Source: Aromatoleum toluolicum
GTDB lineage: Bacteria; Pseudomonadota; Gammaproteobacteria; Burkholderiales; Rhodocyclaceae
Direction of reading: 5' to 3'
Length of the DNA stretch: 64,000 bases
Assembly (NCBI RefSeq): GCF_012911005.2
Contig: NZ_WTVS01000290.1
Location: 1-64,000 of the forward strand
The position numbers and the translations under genes are program-made. Numbering within the stretch: the stretch's first letter is position 1; each line of letters starts with the position of its first letter. This document shows positions 57,549 to 64,000 of this stretch, one piece after another. The notes below the pieces were generated by a model. It saw nothing but the letters and a program-made list of their open reading frames with translations, had not been told where the DNA came from and made no database searches.

Positions 57549-58463
57549 TCAAGCCGCAAGGCGCAGCTCGTTGAGGAAGTCAGCGGCCACCACGGGGCAG
57601 ACGGCATTGCCCAGCAGGTGCATGGCATCGCGGTGGACGTTGGGGAGGACGTAGGACGGCGGAAAGCTCATAGCGTCCCGTGCCTCGGGCACGGCAAGCA
57701 TTCGCATCCGGTCGCCCTCGATCACGGCCCAGCGGTCGCGGGTCGTGATGGTGCCGACAGGCCGGTGGATGCTGCGGCCAGTGAGGCCGCTGCCGCTGGA
57801 GTAGTACGGGATCAAGAAGCGGTCGCCGTGCGCAGCACGGCCCGCCGCGATCTGGCGCAGCGTCTTTTCGCTGCGCCTGGGCGTGGCGATCGGACTCCAC
57901 GGGTGGGCATCCCACTGGATCACGTCGGCAATGGGTCGGTGCTCGCGGCGCGGCAGGCTCAAACGCAGCGGCCGCCGCGAGCGCGTGCAGACCAGGAACA
58001 GGCGTTGCCGGTTCTGCGGCACGCCATGATCGGCCGCATCGACCAGATGCGGCGAAACGGCGTAGCCCAGCCGGCGCAGCGCATCGCGCCAAGCCGGATA
58101 AAGCACCCACTTCTCGAAGTCCGGCACGTTCTCGACCAGGATCACCGGGCTGCGGTGATATTCCGCGCAAGCCACCACGGCCCAAGCCGTGCTGCGCAGC
58201 GCGTCATGGTGCGGCCGTTCGCGGCCTCTTGCCCTCGAATGCCCTTGGCAGGCTGGCGAAGCCAGCACAACATCATGCGCGGGCACCGCGCGCCAGTCGG
58301 CTTGCTGAAGGTCTTGGCACTCGTGCCAAGTGTCCGGGTGGTTGGTCTGGTGGTACTGAACAGCGAGCGGCCAATGGTTTGCGGCCCACACGACGCGCGC
58401 GCCGGCAAGGCGCGCGCCCTCGGTGAAGCCACCGGCCCCCGCAAAGAGGTCGATGCAGCGCAT
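57549..58463 (-). CDS. C5 cytosine DNA methyltransferase
   Basis: A 304-residue protein with DLFAGAGGFTEGA (SAM site), SPACQGHS (catalytic Cys; note SPAC instead of the usual PPC), ILVENVPDF and GVPQNRQRLF. No partner nuclease gene is next to it, so it is a solitary methyltransferase, likely for restriction evasion. The target sequence cannot be predicted. Confidence 0.92.
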   Translation of the reverse strand: MRCIDLFAGAGGFTEGARLAGARVVWAANHWPLAVQYHQTNHPDTWHECQDLQQADWRAVPAHDVVLASPACQGHSRARGRERPHHDALRSTAWAVVACAEYHRSPVILVENVPDFEKWVLYPAWRDALRRLGYAVSPHLVDAADHGVPQNRQRLFLVCTRSRRPLRLSLPRREHRPIADVIQWDAHPWSPIATPRRSEKTLRQIAAGRAAHGDRFLIPYYSSGSGLTGRSIHRPVGTITTRDRWAVIEGDRMRMLAVPEARDAMSFPPSYVLPNVHRDAMHLLGNAVCPVVAADFLNELRLAA

Positions 58464-58466
58464 GGG

Positions 58467-58688
58467 TCAGAATTCCGTGGTCAGGGTGCCATCGGGGAGG
58501 CGCTTCATCAGGTCGAAGCCGTTATCCGTCCCGCCGCAGCTCTCCAGCTCCTTCAGCGCCGCCTTGAAAGTGTGGTGGTCGCTCCACACGTCTTCGGCAT
58601 CGGTGCCGGCGTTCTCAACGATCACCCATTGCGGGTAATCCGTGGCTTGGGCGGTGGTGTTGGCCTGGGCGACGTGGGCGGTCTGCAT
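58467..58688 (-). CDS. Small leading-region protein
   Basis: A 73-residue acidic protein starting MQTAHVAQANTTAQATDYPQ. It shares leader and promoter with the DUF3560 methyltransferase gene (duplicated 143-bp region). It is first in its operon. No family recognised. Confidence 0.65.
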   Translation of the reverse strand: MQTAHVAQANTTAQATDYPQWVIVENAGTDAEDVWSDHHTFKAALKELESCGGTDNGFDLMKRLPDGTLTTEF

Positions 58689-58829
58689 GGTCGTTTTCCT
58701 TATGCGGAAGGGTTGAAGATGGTCTAAGCGGCTGGGGTCTGGTCTGCTCACCGTCACCCCTGCCGGGGCATCGCCTCATCACTGAAGCAATGCCTATATT
58801 CTACCCGTCAAACTATTGACCGTCAATAG
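58686..58829. repeat. Duplicated promoter-leader, copy 2
   Basis: Nearly identical to 52036-52178; one extra A in an A-run. The match ends inside the operator, whose right arm then diverges. Confidence 0.9.
58798..58829 (-). promoter_or_regulatory. Leftward promoter with CTATTGACCGTCAATAG operator
   Basis: TTGACG at 58821-58826 and TAGAAT at 58798-58803, spacer 17. The 17-bp core palindrome (58813-58829) covers the -35 box. It drives the operon for the methyltransferase and nuclease genes (58688-56158). Confidence 0.85.
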
Positions 58830-58845
58830 ATATTGGCGTTTATTT

Positions 58846-58862
58846 GCTTTCATTGTGAAAGC
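58846..58862. promoter_or_regulatory. GCTTTCAnnnTGAAAGC operator-like palindrome
   Basis: GCTTTCATTGTGAAAGC, flanked by TTT/AAA, about 20 bases upstream of the 58.8-kb promoter. Related sites are at 11130-11146 and 34586-34602, both in promoter regions. Confidence 0.75.
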
Positions 58863-58880
58863 AAATAACACGCAAGCGCG

Positions 58881-58900
58881 GACTTTCGCGCGCGAAAGTC
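58881..58900. repeat. Dispersed palindrome, site 17
   Basis: GACTTTCGCGCGCGAAAGTC overlapping the stop codon of the gene at 58899. It is the last member seen before the transposons at the right. Confidence 0.92.
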
Positions 58901-59399
58901 ACCGCAGGGCGAAGCCAAAACGGTTGTAGAGGTAGAGGCCAGCGAGCGTCAGCGCCCCGGCCACGGCTGCACCGCCCAGGGCGTGCCACCAATCGCGGCC
59001 ACTCGGCCACGTCGCCAGCAGGCATTGCACCGCCAGGAGCTTCAGGCCAAGGCTGGGCCACGCCAGAGCGGGCCAGCCAGCGGAATGCCACAGCAGGCCG
59101 GCGCTCAACGGGATGAGAAGGAACGGCGCGAGGGCCACGGGAACCGCATTCCACCAGCGCAGGCGCATGAACAGCACGCGCCCCAGCAGCAGCTCCCCGT
59201 CAGGCATCCGGCGCGGCAGGATCGACATGGAAACCGGGCGCGCACCAAACAGCCAGCCGGCCATCCAGTGCATAGCCTCATGGGCCAGCGTGCCAGGCAG
59301 CACGGACAGGGCGTACAGCCACGTCCAGCGCCGAACGGTGCGGGTCGCCACCAGCATGACCGCGAAGCTGGCCAGATGCAGCCACGCGGAGCCGATCAT
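58899..59399 (-). CDS. Membrane protein with HExxH motif
   Basis: A 166-residue protein with four or five membrane helices. LAHEAMHWMAGWLFGARPVSM holds HEAMH, a zinc-protease-like HExxH in a membrane setting as in site-2 proteases (M50-like); a later PDG motif might hold a ligand. Proteolysis is only suggested. It overlaps the kfrA stop codon (ATGA) and is therefore coupled to it. Confidence 0.6.
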   Translation of the reverse strand: MIGSAWLHLASFAVMLVATRTVRRWTWLYALSVLPGTLAHEAMHWMAGWLFGARPVSMSILPRRMPDGELLLGRVLFMRLRWWNAVPVALAPFLLIPLSAGLLWHSAGWPALAWPSLGLKLLAVQCLLATWPSGRDWWHALGGAAVAGALTLAGLYLYNRFGFALR

Positions 59400-60433
59400 G
59401 TCTTGTCAGCCTTCTTTGCGGTGAAGCCCCGGATGGTCGCCTCTTGACTGGCGACTTGACTGCGCAGCGCGTCGAGTTCCCCTGTCACCCGGCCAAGTTG
59501 GGCGGCCGCATCGCGTGCCTCTTTGCGCGCCTCGTCCAGCTCGGCCTCCATGCGCTGCTTGGAAGTCTCCAGCTTGCCGATGACCTCCACGCTGCGCTGC
59601 TTCTGGTCGTGCAATGCCTGCTGGTGAGCATCTTTCAGTCGCCCCACCTCGGCATCATGCTGGGCACGTTGAGCAGCCGCCCCTTCGGCGTGCTCTTTCC
59701 GCGCCGCCGCCAGCTCGGCCGCTCCTTGATCCTGCACTCGCGCAAGTTCACCGCGAACTTGGGCCAGCTCGCGCTCCAAGTCTGCCGCTTGCTGGGAGAG
59801 TCGGGCCACGTCCGCGCGCTGGGTGGAAAGCTCGGCTTCCACCGTCCGGCGCGCAGCCTCCGCTTCATCACGCCGCGCACGCTCGGCCTTCAGGTCGTCA
59901 TGCACCTCATTGGCCCGCTTCTCCAGCTCTGCCGCCCGTGCTTCACCAGCCGCAGCCCGTTCGGTTTGCGCAGCCACGTCGACTTGAAGGCTGGCGAGTT
60001 GGTCGGTCAGCTCGGCGGCTTGCCGGCGTGCTTCATCGCGCTCGTCCTCTCGCTTCTCGGCCAGGGCCAGCGCCTCCGCTGTCTCGGCTTCGAGTTCCTG
60101 ACGCACCCGCTCCAGGGATTCACGCTCGGAGGCCAAGCGGCCATTGGCAAGCTCTAGGGCCACGCCCCACATGTCCGAAGCCCAGCCCTGCACCTTGTCG
60201 AGCACAACCTGGGGCGCGGCCTCGCGTACCGGCTCGGCCGACTCGGCAGCCTTGCGGCGGGCCTTCCAGGCGCGCAGCACCGGGCCGATGGTGGCGTAGC
60301 TGCCGCCCTTCGTGCTCGTCCACTTCGCCAGCAGTTCGCGCACCGTCTCGTTCGTCGGGCGCATCCCCTCTGCCGCCAGTTGTTCGGCGGCTTTACAGAT
60401 CAGTTCTTCCGTGATGATCGCTTCGCTTGCCAT
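59396..60433 (-). CDS. KfrA-like DNA-binding coiled-coil protein
   Basis: A 345-residue protein. Residues 1-75 are the KfrA DNA-binding domain (AAEQLAAEGMRPTNETVREL, KGGSYATIGPVLRAWKARRK); residues about 90-330 are one long alpha-helical coiled coil. KfrA of IncP plasmids is an autorepressor and plasmid-organising protein. AAAGGAG precedes the ATG. The promoter region carries an inverted TTTGTTGTTGT repeat. Confidence 0.93.
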   Translation of the reverse strand: MASEAIITEELICKAAEQLAAEGMRPTNETVRELLAKWTSTKGGSYATIGPVLRAWKARRKAAESAEPVREAAPQVVLDKVQGWASDMWGVALELANGRLASERESLERVRQELEAETAEALALAEKREDERDEARRQAAELTDQLASLQVDVAAQTERAAAGEARAAELEKRANEVHDDLKAERARRDEAEAARRTVEAELSTQRADVARLSQQAADLERELAQVRGELARVQDQGAAELAAARKEHAEGAAAQRAQHDAEVGRLKDAHQQALHDQKQRSVEVIGKLETSKQRMEAELDEARKEARDAAAQLGRVTGELDALRSQVASQEATIRGFTAKKADKT

Positions 60434-60461
60434 GACAGGCTCCTTTCGGTTGATTGTGTTG

Positions 60462-60507
60462 TTTGTTGTTGTATGTTGTATTTTACAGCAAACAACAACA
60501 AACGCAA
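60462..60507 (-). promoter_or_regulatory. kfrA promoter and inverted-repeat operator
   Basis: TTGCGT at 60502-60507 and TAAAAT at 60480-60485 with spacer 16. Inverted arms TTTGTTGTTGT (60462-60472) and ACAACAACAAA (60492-60502) flank the -10 box and cover the spacer, fitting KfrA autoregulation. Confidence 0.7.
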
Positions 60508-60621
60508 CAGGCGAAGTGCCGGTCGGGATCGGCCGCCGTCGCCCTTGCCTTCGGCGTGCCGGCGTCGAGCTGGTGGTGGAAGCAGGTCGGTGGCCACCTC
60601 GGCGGCCGTCCTTCTGGAAAA

Positions 60622-61817
60622 GGGGTCCCCTCGTTTTCAGTGCAATAACTGGCGGTACGCAAACCCAGCACTGGCGCGGGGGTGGTGTTGGTAGATCGTT
60701 GATTCTGTTGGCTTTCCTGTTCACTTCTCAAACGGGTATCGTGGCCTCCCACTAATGGGGTTCACGATGCAGGACTGGCAAACGACGTTTTTGGGGATGC
60801 GTGAGCTGCCCCGCGATATCAGTGACTTCGAGATGAAGGCGTTTTTCACCTTCGATGGTGCAGAGCGCGAGGCAATCAATGCGCGCCGGGGTGACGCCCA
60901 CAAGCTCGGTCTGGCGCTGCATATCGGGTTTTTGCGCATGAGTGGCCGCCTGCTGTATGCCTTTCGGGTGGTTCCCGTCGCCCTGTGGCGCCACTTGAGC
61001 GAGGAACTTGGCATTGCCACCCCTGATGTGGCTTCGCTGCGCACGCTGTACGGGCGGGAGAAGACACTGTTCGATCACCAGCAAGTAGCGTGCACGGCCC
61101 TTGGTTTTCGGTGGATGCCCTGATCGAAAAGCATTGGGACAGCCCGGTGCATCTGGCGGCTTCGGTCATGAGTGGTCACGCCAGTGCGGTGGCAGCACTG
61201 GCGCGGTTTGGCTCTGCTGCCCAGGGTGACCCCATCTATGACGCTGGCGTGCAATTGGGACGTTTGCTGCGAACCGCGTTCCTTGCCGACTACTTTGTTA
61301 AGGACGCTTTCAGGAATGAATTGCGCCGGGTGCTCAACCGGGGGGAGGCGGTCAACGCCCTCAAGCGCGCCATTTACACCGGCCGGATCAGCCCGGCACA
61401 GGCCAAACGTGTGGACGAAATGCAGGCTGTGGCCGACGCGTTGAGTCTGCTGGCCAACATCGTCATGGCGTGGAACACGTCACAAATGCAGGCTGTTCTG
61501 GATCGCTGGTCGAACCGCCGCCAGGCCATTCCGCCGGAACTGATCGGAAAAATTGCTCCCACCAGGCTGGAAAGCATCAACCTGCGAGGCGTGTTCCGCT
61601 TTCCTGTTGACCGTTATGCCGACCAAATCCTGCCCTCGCGGCAGGGAGCACCGATAACTGGCACCAACGGATGAAACCGATCACGGTTTGACGCCACGAA
61701 TCGCAGATTTGAAAGTGAACAGGAAAGTCAATGAAATCAACGATCTACCAACACCACCTCCGCGCCAGTGCTAGCTTTTCGTACCGTCACTTATTGCACT
61801 GAAAACGAGGGGACCCC
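60622..61817. mobile_element. Internally deleted Tn3-family element with long inverted ends
   Basis: Ends GGGGTCCCCTCGTTTTCAGT in inverted orientation, with the similarity continuing for roughly 100 bases inward at each side. It is flanked by a 5-bp duplication, GAAAA (60617-60621 and 61818-61822), the size made by Tn3-family insertion. Inside is only a deleted transposase gene and no cargo. The 1196-bp element resembles Tn3-derived miniature elements moved in trans. It inserted about 115 bases upstream of the kfrA promoter. Confidence 0.92.
60755..61674 (+). pseudogene. Tn3-family transposase remnant (N- and C-terminal parts joined out of frame)
   Basis: 60755-61123 encodes the N-terminal part (LPRDISDFEMKAFFTFDGAE, GDAHKLGLALHIGFLRMSGR), typical of Tn3-type TnpA. 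61090-61674 encodes the C-terminal end in another frame (SVMSGHASAVAALARFGSAA, LLRTAFLADYFVKDAFRNEL, LESINLRGVFRFPVDRYADQ). Several hundred middle codons, with the DDE residues, are missing. It cannot encode an active transposase. Confidence 0.92.
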
Positions 61818-61822
61818 GAAAA

Positions 61823-62074
61823 GCCCCCGATAGACGAATCGGGCGCGTCGGCCCGAGCCTCGAATGGCTCCAGGCCGGGAAAAATGGGCAAGTTAGCCAG
61901 GATCAGGCCGATTTCATGCGTGCTGGCACTCGAATTCGACCGCCAAGCCCCGGAAACAGAGCCTTCGCGGGCAGTGATTCGTCTATCGTGTTCACTTTCG
62001 CCGGCAGGCATCCGGCTCGCATCGAGGCGGCCGCCGTAGGGCAGTGGCTGGCCAGCGGTTCGCATGAGCTGTTC
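61823..62074. other. Backbone fragment between the two transposons
   Basis: No clear gene. The inverted pair CGATAGACGAATC (about 61828) and GATTCGTCTATCG (about 61976) lies about 135 bases apart. A rightward frame from 61916 runs into the mercury transposon end and may be the 5' end of a gene cut by it; no family recognised. Confidence 0.5.
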
Positions 62075-62112
62075 GGGGTCGTCTCAGAAAACGGAAAATA
62101 AAGCACGCTAAG
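62075..62112. repeat. Tn21-type 38-bp terminal inverted repeat (mer end)
   Basis: Starts GGGGTCGTCTCAGAAAACGG and ends AAGCACGCTAAG, the mer-side end known from Tn21-like transposons. It marks the left end of the mercury-resistance transposon. Confidence 0.93.
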
Positions 62113-62542
62113 GCGTCGCCGCCCCTGCCAGGCTTGCCCCGCCCTGTAGTGACGCGATCAACGGGCAGGAAACATTCCCCTTTCGTGCATGGCAGGCGCA
62201 CACGAGTTCAGACAGCACGGTTTCCATGCGCGCCAAGTCGGCCATCTTCTCGCGCACGTCCTTGAGCTTGTGCTCGGCCACGCTGCTGGCTTCCTCGCAG
62301 TGGGTGCCATCGTCGAGCCGCAGCAGCTCGGCGATTTCATCCAGGCTGAAGCCCAACCGCTGAGCGGATTTCACGAACCGCACCCGCGTTACATCCGCCT
62401 CCCCATAGCGGCGGATGCTGCCGTAAGGCTTGTCCGGCTCGGGCAGCAAGCCCTTGCGCTGATAGAACCGGATCGTCTCCACATTGACGCCGGCCGCCTT
62501 GGCAAAAACGCCAATGGTTAGGTTCTCCAAAGTATTTTCCAT
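62108..62542 (-). CDS. MerR, mercury-responsive regulator
   Basis: A 144-residue MerR: helix-turn-helix [20 protein letters not shown] and the three Hg(II)-binding Cys at 82, 117 and 126 (HCEE, CACHA, SCPLI). It represses and, with mercury, activates the divergent mer operon by twisting the 19-bp spacer promoter. Its stop codon lies in the terminal inverted repeat. Confidence 0.98.
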   Translation of the reverse strand: MENTLENLTIGVFAKAAGVNVETIRFYQRKGLLPEPDKPYGSIRRYGEADVTRVRFVKSAQRLGFSLDEIAELLRLDDGTHCEEASSVAEHKLKDVREKMADLARMETVLSELVCACHARKGNVSCPLIASLQGGASLAGAATP

Positions 62543-62547
62543 ATCGC

Positions 62548-62578
62548 TTGACTCCGTACATGAGTACGGAAGTAAGGT
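62548..62578 (+). promoter_or_regulatory. mer operon promoter/MerR operator
   Basis: TTGACT at 62548-62553 and TAAGGT at 62573-62578 with the long 19-bp spacer and the dyad CCGTACATGAGTACGG, the classic MerR-controlled promoter. Confidence 0.95.
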
Positions 62579-62612
62579 TACGCTATCCAATCCAAATTCA
62601 AAAGGCCAACGT

Positions 62613-62963
62613 ATGTCTGAATCGCAAAACGGGCGCGGTGCGCTCTTCGCCGGCGGGCTGGCCGCCATCCTCGCCTCCGCTTGCTGCCTCGGGCCGCTGG
62701 TTCTGATCGCCTTGGGCTTCAGCGGGGCTTGGATCGGCAACCTGACCGTGCTGGAGCCGTATCGCCCGATTTTCATCGGCGCAGCGCTGGTGGCGTTGTT
62801 CTTCGCCTGGCGGCGCATCTACCGCCCTGCGCAAGCCTGTAGGCCGGGTGAGGTCTGCGCGATTCCCCAAGTGCGAGCGACCTACAAGCTCATTTTCTGG
62901 GTCGTGGCCGTACTGGTTCTGGTCGCGCTCGGATTTCCCTATGTCATGCCATTTTTCTACTGA
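62613..62963 (+). CDS. MerT, inner-membrane mercury transporter
   Basis: A 116-residue protein with three membrane helices, Cys pair at 24-25 in SACCLGPLV and a second pair at 76 and 82 (QACRPGEVC). It carries Hg(II) from MerP into the cytoplasm to MerA. Confidence 0.98.
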   Translation: MSESQNGRGALFAGGLAAILASACCLGPLVLIALGFSGAWIGNLTVLEPYRPIFIGAALVALFFAWRRIYRPAQACRPGEVCAIPQVRATYKLIFWVVAVLVLVALGFPYVMPFFY

Positions 62964-62975
62964 TCGGAGTTCACC

Positions 62976-63251
62976 ATGAAGAAACTGTTTGCCTCCCTCG
63001 CCCTCGCCGCCGTTGTTGCCCCCGTGTGGGCCGCTACCCAGCCCGTCACGCTGTCCGTACCGGGCATGACGTGCTCGGCCTGTCCGATCACCGTCAAGAA
63101 GGCGATTTCCAAGGTCGATGGCGTCAGTAAAGTTGCCGTGACCTTCGAGACCCGCGAAGCGGTGGTCACCTTCGATGATGCCAAGACCAGTGTGCAGAAG
63201 CTGACCAAGGCAACCGGGGACGCGGGCTATCCCTCCAGCGTCAAGCAGTGA
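62976..63251 (+). CDS. MerP, periplasmic mercury-binding protein
   Basis: A 91-residue protein with a signal peptide ending PVWAA and the GMTCSACP metal-binding motif (Cys 33 and 36). It passes Hg(II) to MerT. Confidence 0.98.
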   Translation: MKKLFASLALAAVVAPVWAATQPVTLSVPGMTCSACPITVKKAISKVDGVSKVAVTFETREAVVTFDDAKTSVQKLTKATGDAGYPSSVKQ

Positions 63252-63278
63252 GCCACTGAACCCGACCCTGGGGCGATC

Positions 63279-63701
63279 ATGGGACTGATCACACGCATTG
63301 CCGACAAGGCCGGCGCGCTTGGCAGTGTGGTTTCCGCGATGGGCTGCGCCGCCTGTTTTCCGGCCATCGCCAGCTTGGGCGCGGCCATCGGGCTGGGCTT
63401 TCTACAGGAATACGAAGGCTTGTTCATTTTCACGCTGCTGCCGCTGTTCGCCGTCGTCGCTTTGCTGGCGAATGCACTGGGCTGGCTCAGTCATCGGCAA
63501 TGGCACCGCAGCCTGCTCGGCATGATCGGGCCAGCCATCGTGTTCGCCGGAACCGTCTGGTTGCTTGGCAACTGGTGGACAGCGCGCCTCGTATACACCG
63601 GCCTGGCCCTGATGATCGGCGTGTCGATCTGGGACTTGGTTTCACCGGCAAATCGCCGCTGCGGGCCGGATGGCTGCGAACTCCCAGCAAAACACGGCTG
63701 A
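63279..63701 (+). CDS. MerC, inner-membrane mercury transporter
   Basis: A 140-residue protein with four membrane helices and GCAACFPAIA (Cys 23 and 26); further Cys near the end (RRCGPDGCEL). An accessory transporter typical of Tn21-type mer operons. Confidence 0.97.
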   Translation: MGLITRIADKAGALGSVVSAMGCAACFPAIASLGAAIGLGFLQEYEGLFIFTLLPLFAVVALLANALGWLSHRQWHRSLLGMIGPAIVFAGTVWLLGNWWTARLVYTGLALMIGVSIWDLVSPANRRCGPDGCELPAKHG

Positions 63702-63740
63702 CGGCGTGAGCCAGCGGCCAACACAGAAAAGGAACGATGA

Positions 63741-64000
63741 ATGACCACCCTCAAAATCACCGGCATGACTTGCGACTCGTGCGCAGTGCATGTCAAGGAA
63801 GCCCTGGAGAAAGTGCCAGGCGTGCAGTCGGCGAATGTCTCATATACCAAGGGCAGCGCCAAGCTCGCCGTCGAGACCGGCACATCGCCGGACGCGTTGA
63901 CTGCCGCCGTGGCCGGACTCGGTTATCGGGCCACGCTCGCCGACGCGCTCGTGCCTCCGGTGGGCGGCGGCTTGCTCGTCAAGATGCGCGAATGGCTAGG
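63741..64000 (+). CDS. MerA, mercuric reductase, 5' part (runs off the window)
   Basis: 86 codons are visible from the ATG at 63741: the N-terminal heavy-metal domain TLKITGMTCDSCAVHVKEAL (Cys 11 and 14) and the start of the linker. The flavin-dependent reductase core lies outside. It reduces Hg(II) to Hg(0). Confidence 0.95.
   Translation, partial: MTTLKITGMTCDSCAVHVKEALEKVPGVQSANVSYTKGSAKLAVETGTSPDALTAAVAGLGYRATLADALVPPVGGGLLVKMREWL

Larger units (their letters stand above)
62075..64000. mobile_element. Tn21-type mercury-resistance transposon, left part
   Basis: From the mer-side inverted repeat through merR, merT, merP, merC and the start of merA. The element continues past the right edge; its transposase, other end and target duplication are not visible. 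Confidence 0.9.

Noticed and set aside
61916..62101. Rightward frame crossing the Tn21-type inverted repeat as an intact gene
   Set aside because: Its end is made by the transposon sequence; at most a truncated 5' fragment.

Overview
The window is almost entirely the backbone of a large self-transmissible plasmid (or a closely related conjugative element) from a GC-rich proteobacterium. Signal peptides, lipoboxes, KfrA/KfrB/KorA-type regulators and codon use suggest a beta- or gammaproteobacterial, environment-associated host. No replication initiator, ParA/ParB pair, rRNA or tRNA gene is visible, so the replicon core and the plasmid size lie outside the window.

Layout. (1) 0.6-11.1 kb: a compact leftward gene string with many ATGA-type overlaps. 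It holds a Fic toxin with a VbhA-type antitoxin, a zeta toxin with a possible antitoxin, a DUF1173 protein, a HAD protein, an HU protein, an OmpA-domain protein, two retropepsin-like proteases and an HD hydrolase. (2) 11.2-14.0 kb: a leftward string beginning with a KorA/TrfB-like regulator, then a tiny lipoprotein, an M48 protease and a Cas4-like membrane nuclease. (3) 14.6-34.6 kb: a complete F-type type IV secretion (mating-pair formation) operon transcribed leftward: transglycosylase, traA, L, E, K, B, dsbC, small lipoprotein, traV, C, trbI, S26 peptidase, traW, U, trbC, traN in two genes, traF, H, G. (4) 34.8-37.8 kb: a two-component pair with a DUF1805 protein and a membrane PAS-like protein beside the transfer promoter. 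(5) 38-44.6 kb: MOBF relaxase, a stand-alone DsbD N-terminal domain, TraD, a ribbon-helix-helix accessory protein and a predicted oriT. (6) 44.6-60.4 kb: a leading region in which nearly every gene from the resolvase to kfrA is on the minus strand (resolvase, RadC, DUF3560-methyltransferase, DUF932, SSB, PLD nuclease, C5 methyltransferase, KfrA). (7) 60.6-61.8 kb: an internally deleted Tn3-family element. (8) 62.1-64 kb: the mer end of a Tn21-type mercury-resistance transposon, running off the right edge.

The coding genes are overlaid by shared DNA signals. At least 17 copies of a CTTTCGCGCGCGAAAG-type palindrome are spread roughly every 1-5 kb over the backbone, inside and between genes. Three near-identical repeats of about 637 bp each sit directly after the last stop codon of one operon and, in the two cases visible, directly before the promoter of the next. 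Three promoters share a 17-23 bp palindrome centred on CTATTGACCGTCAATAG that covers the -35 box. Three further sites match GCTTTCAnnnTGAAAGC. The predicted nic makes the + strand the transferred strand, so the minus-strand leading genes can use incoming single-stranded DNA as template. This fits a model in which the 637-bp repeats act as single-strand promoters or operon-boundary modules. A second standout is that the zeta and Fic toxins carry the same C-terminal KfrB-type module, which could be a common regulatory or translocation tail.
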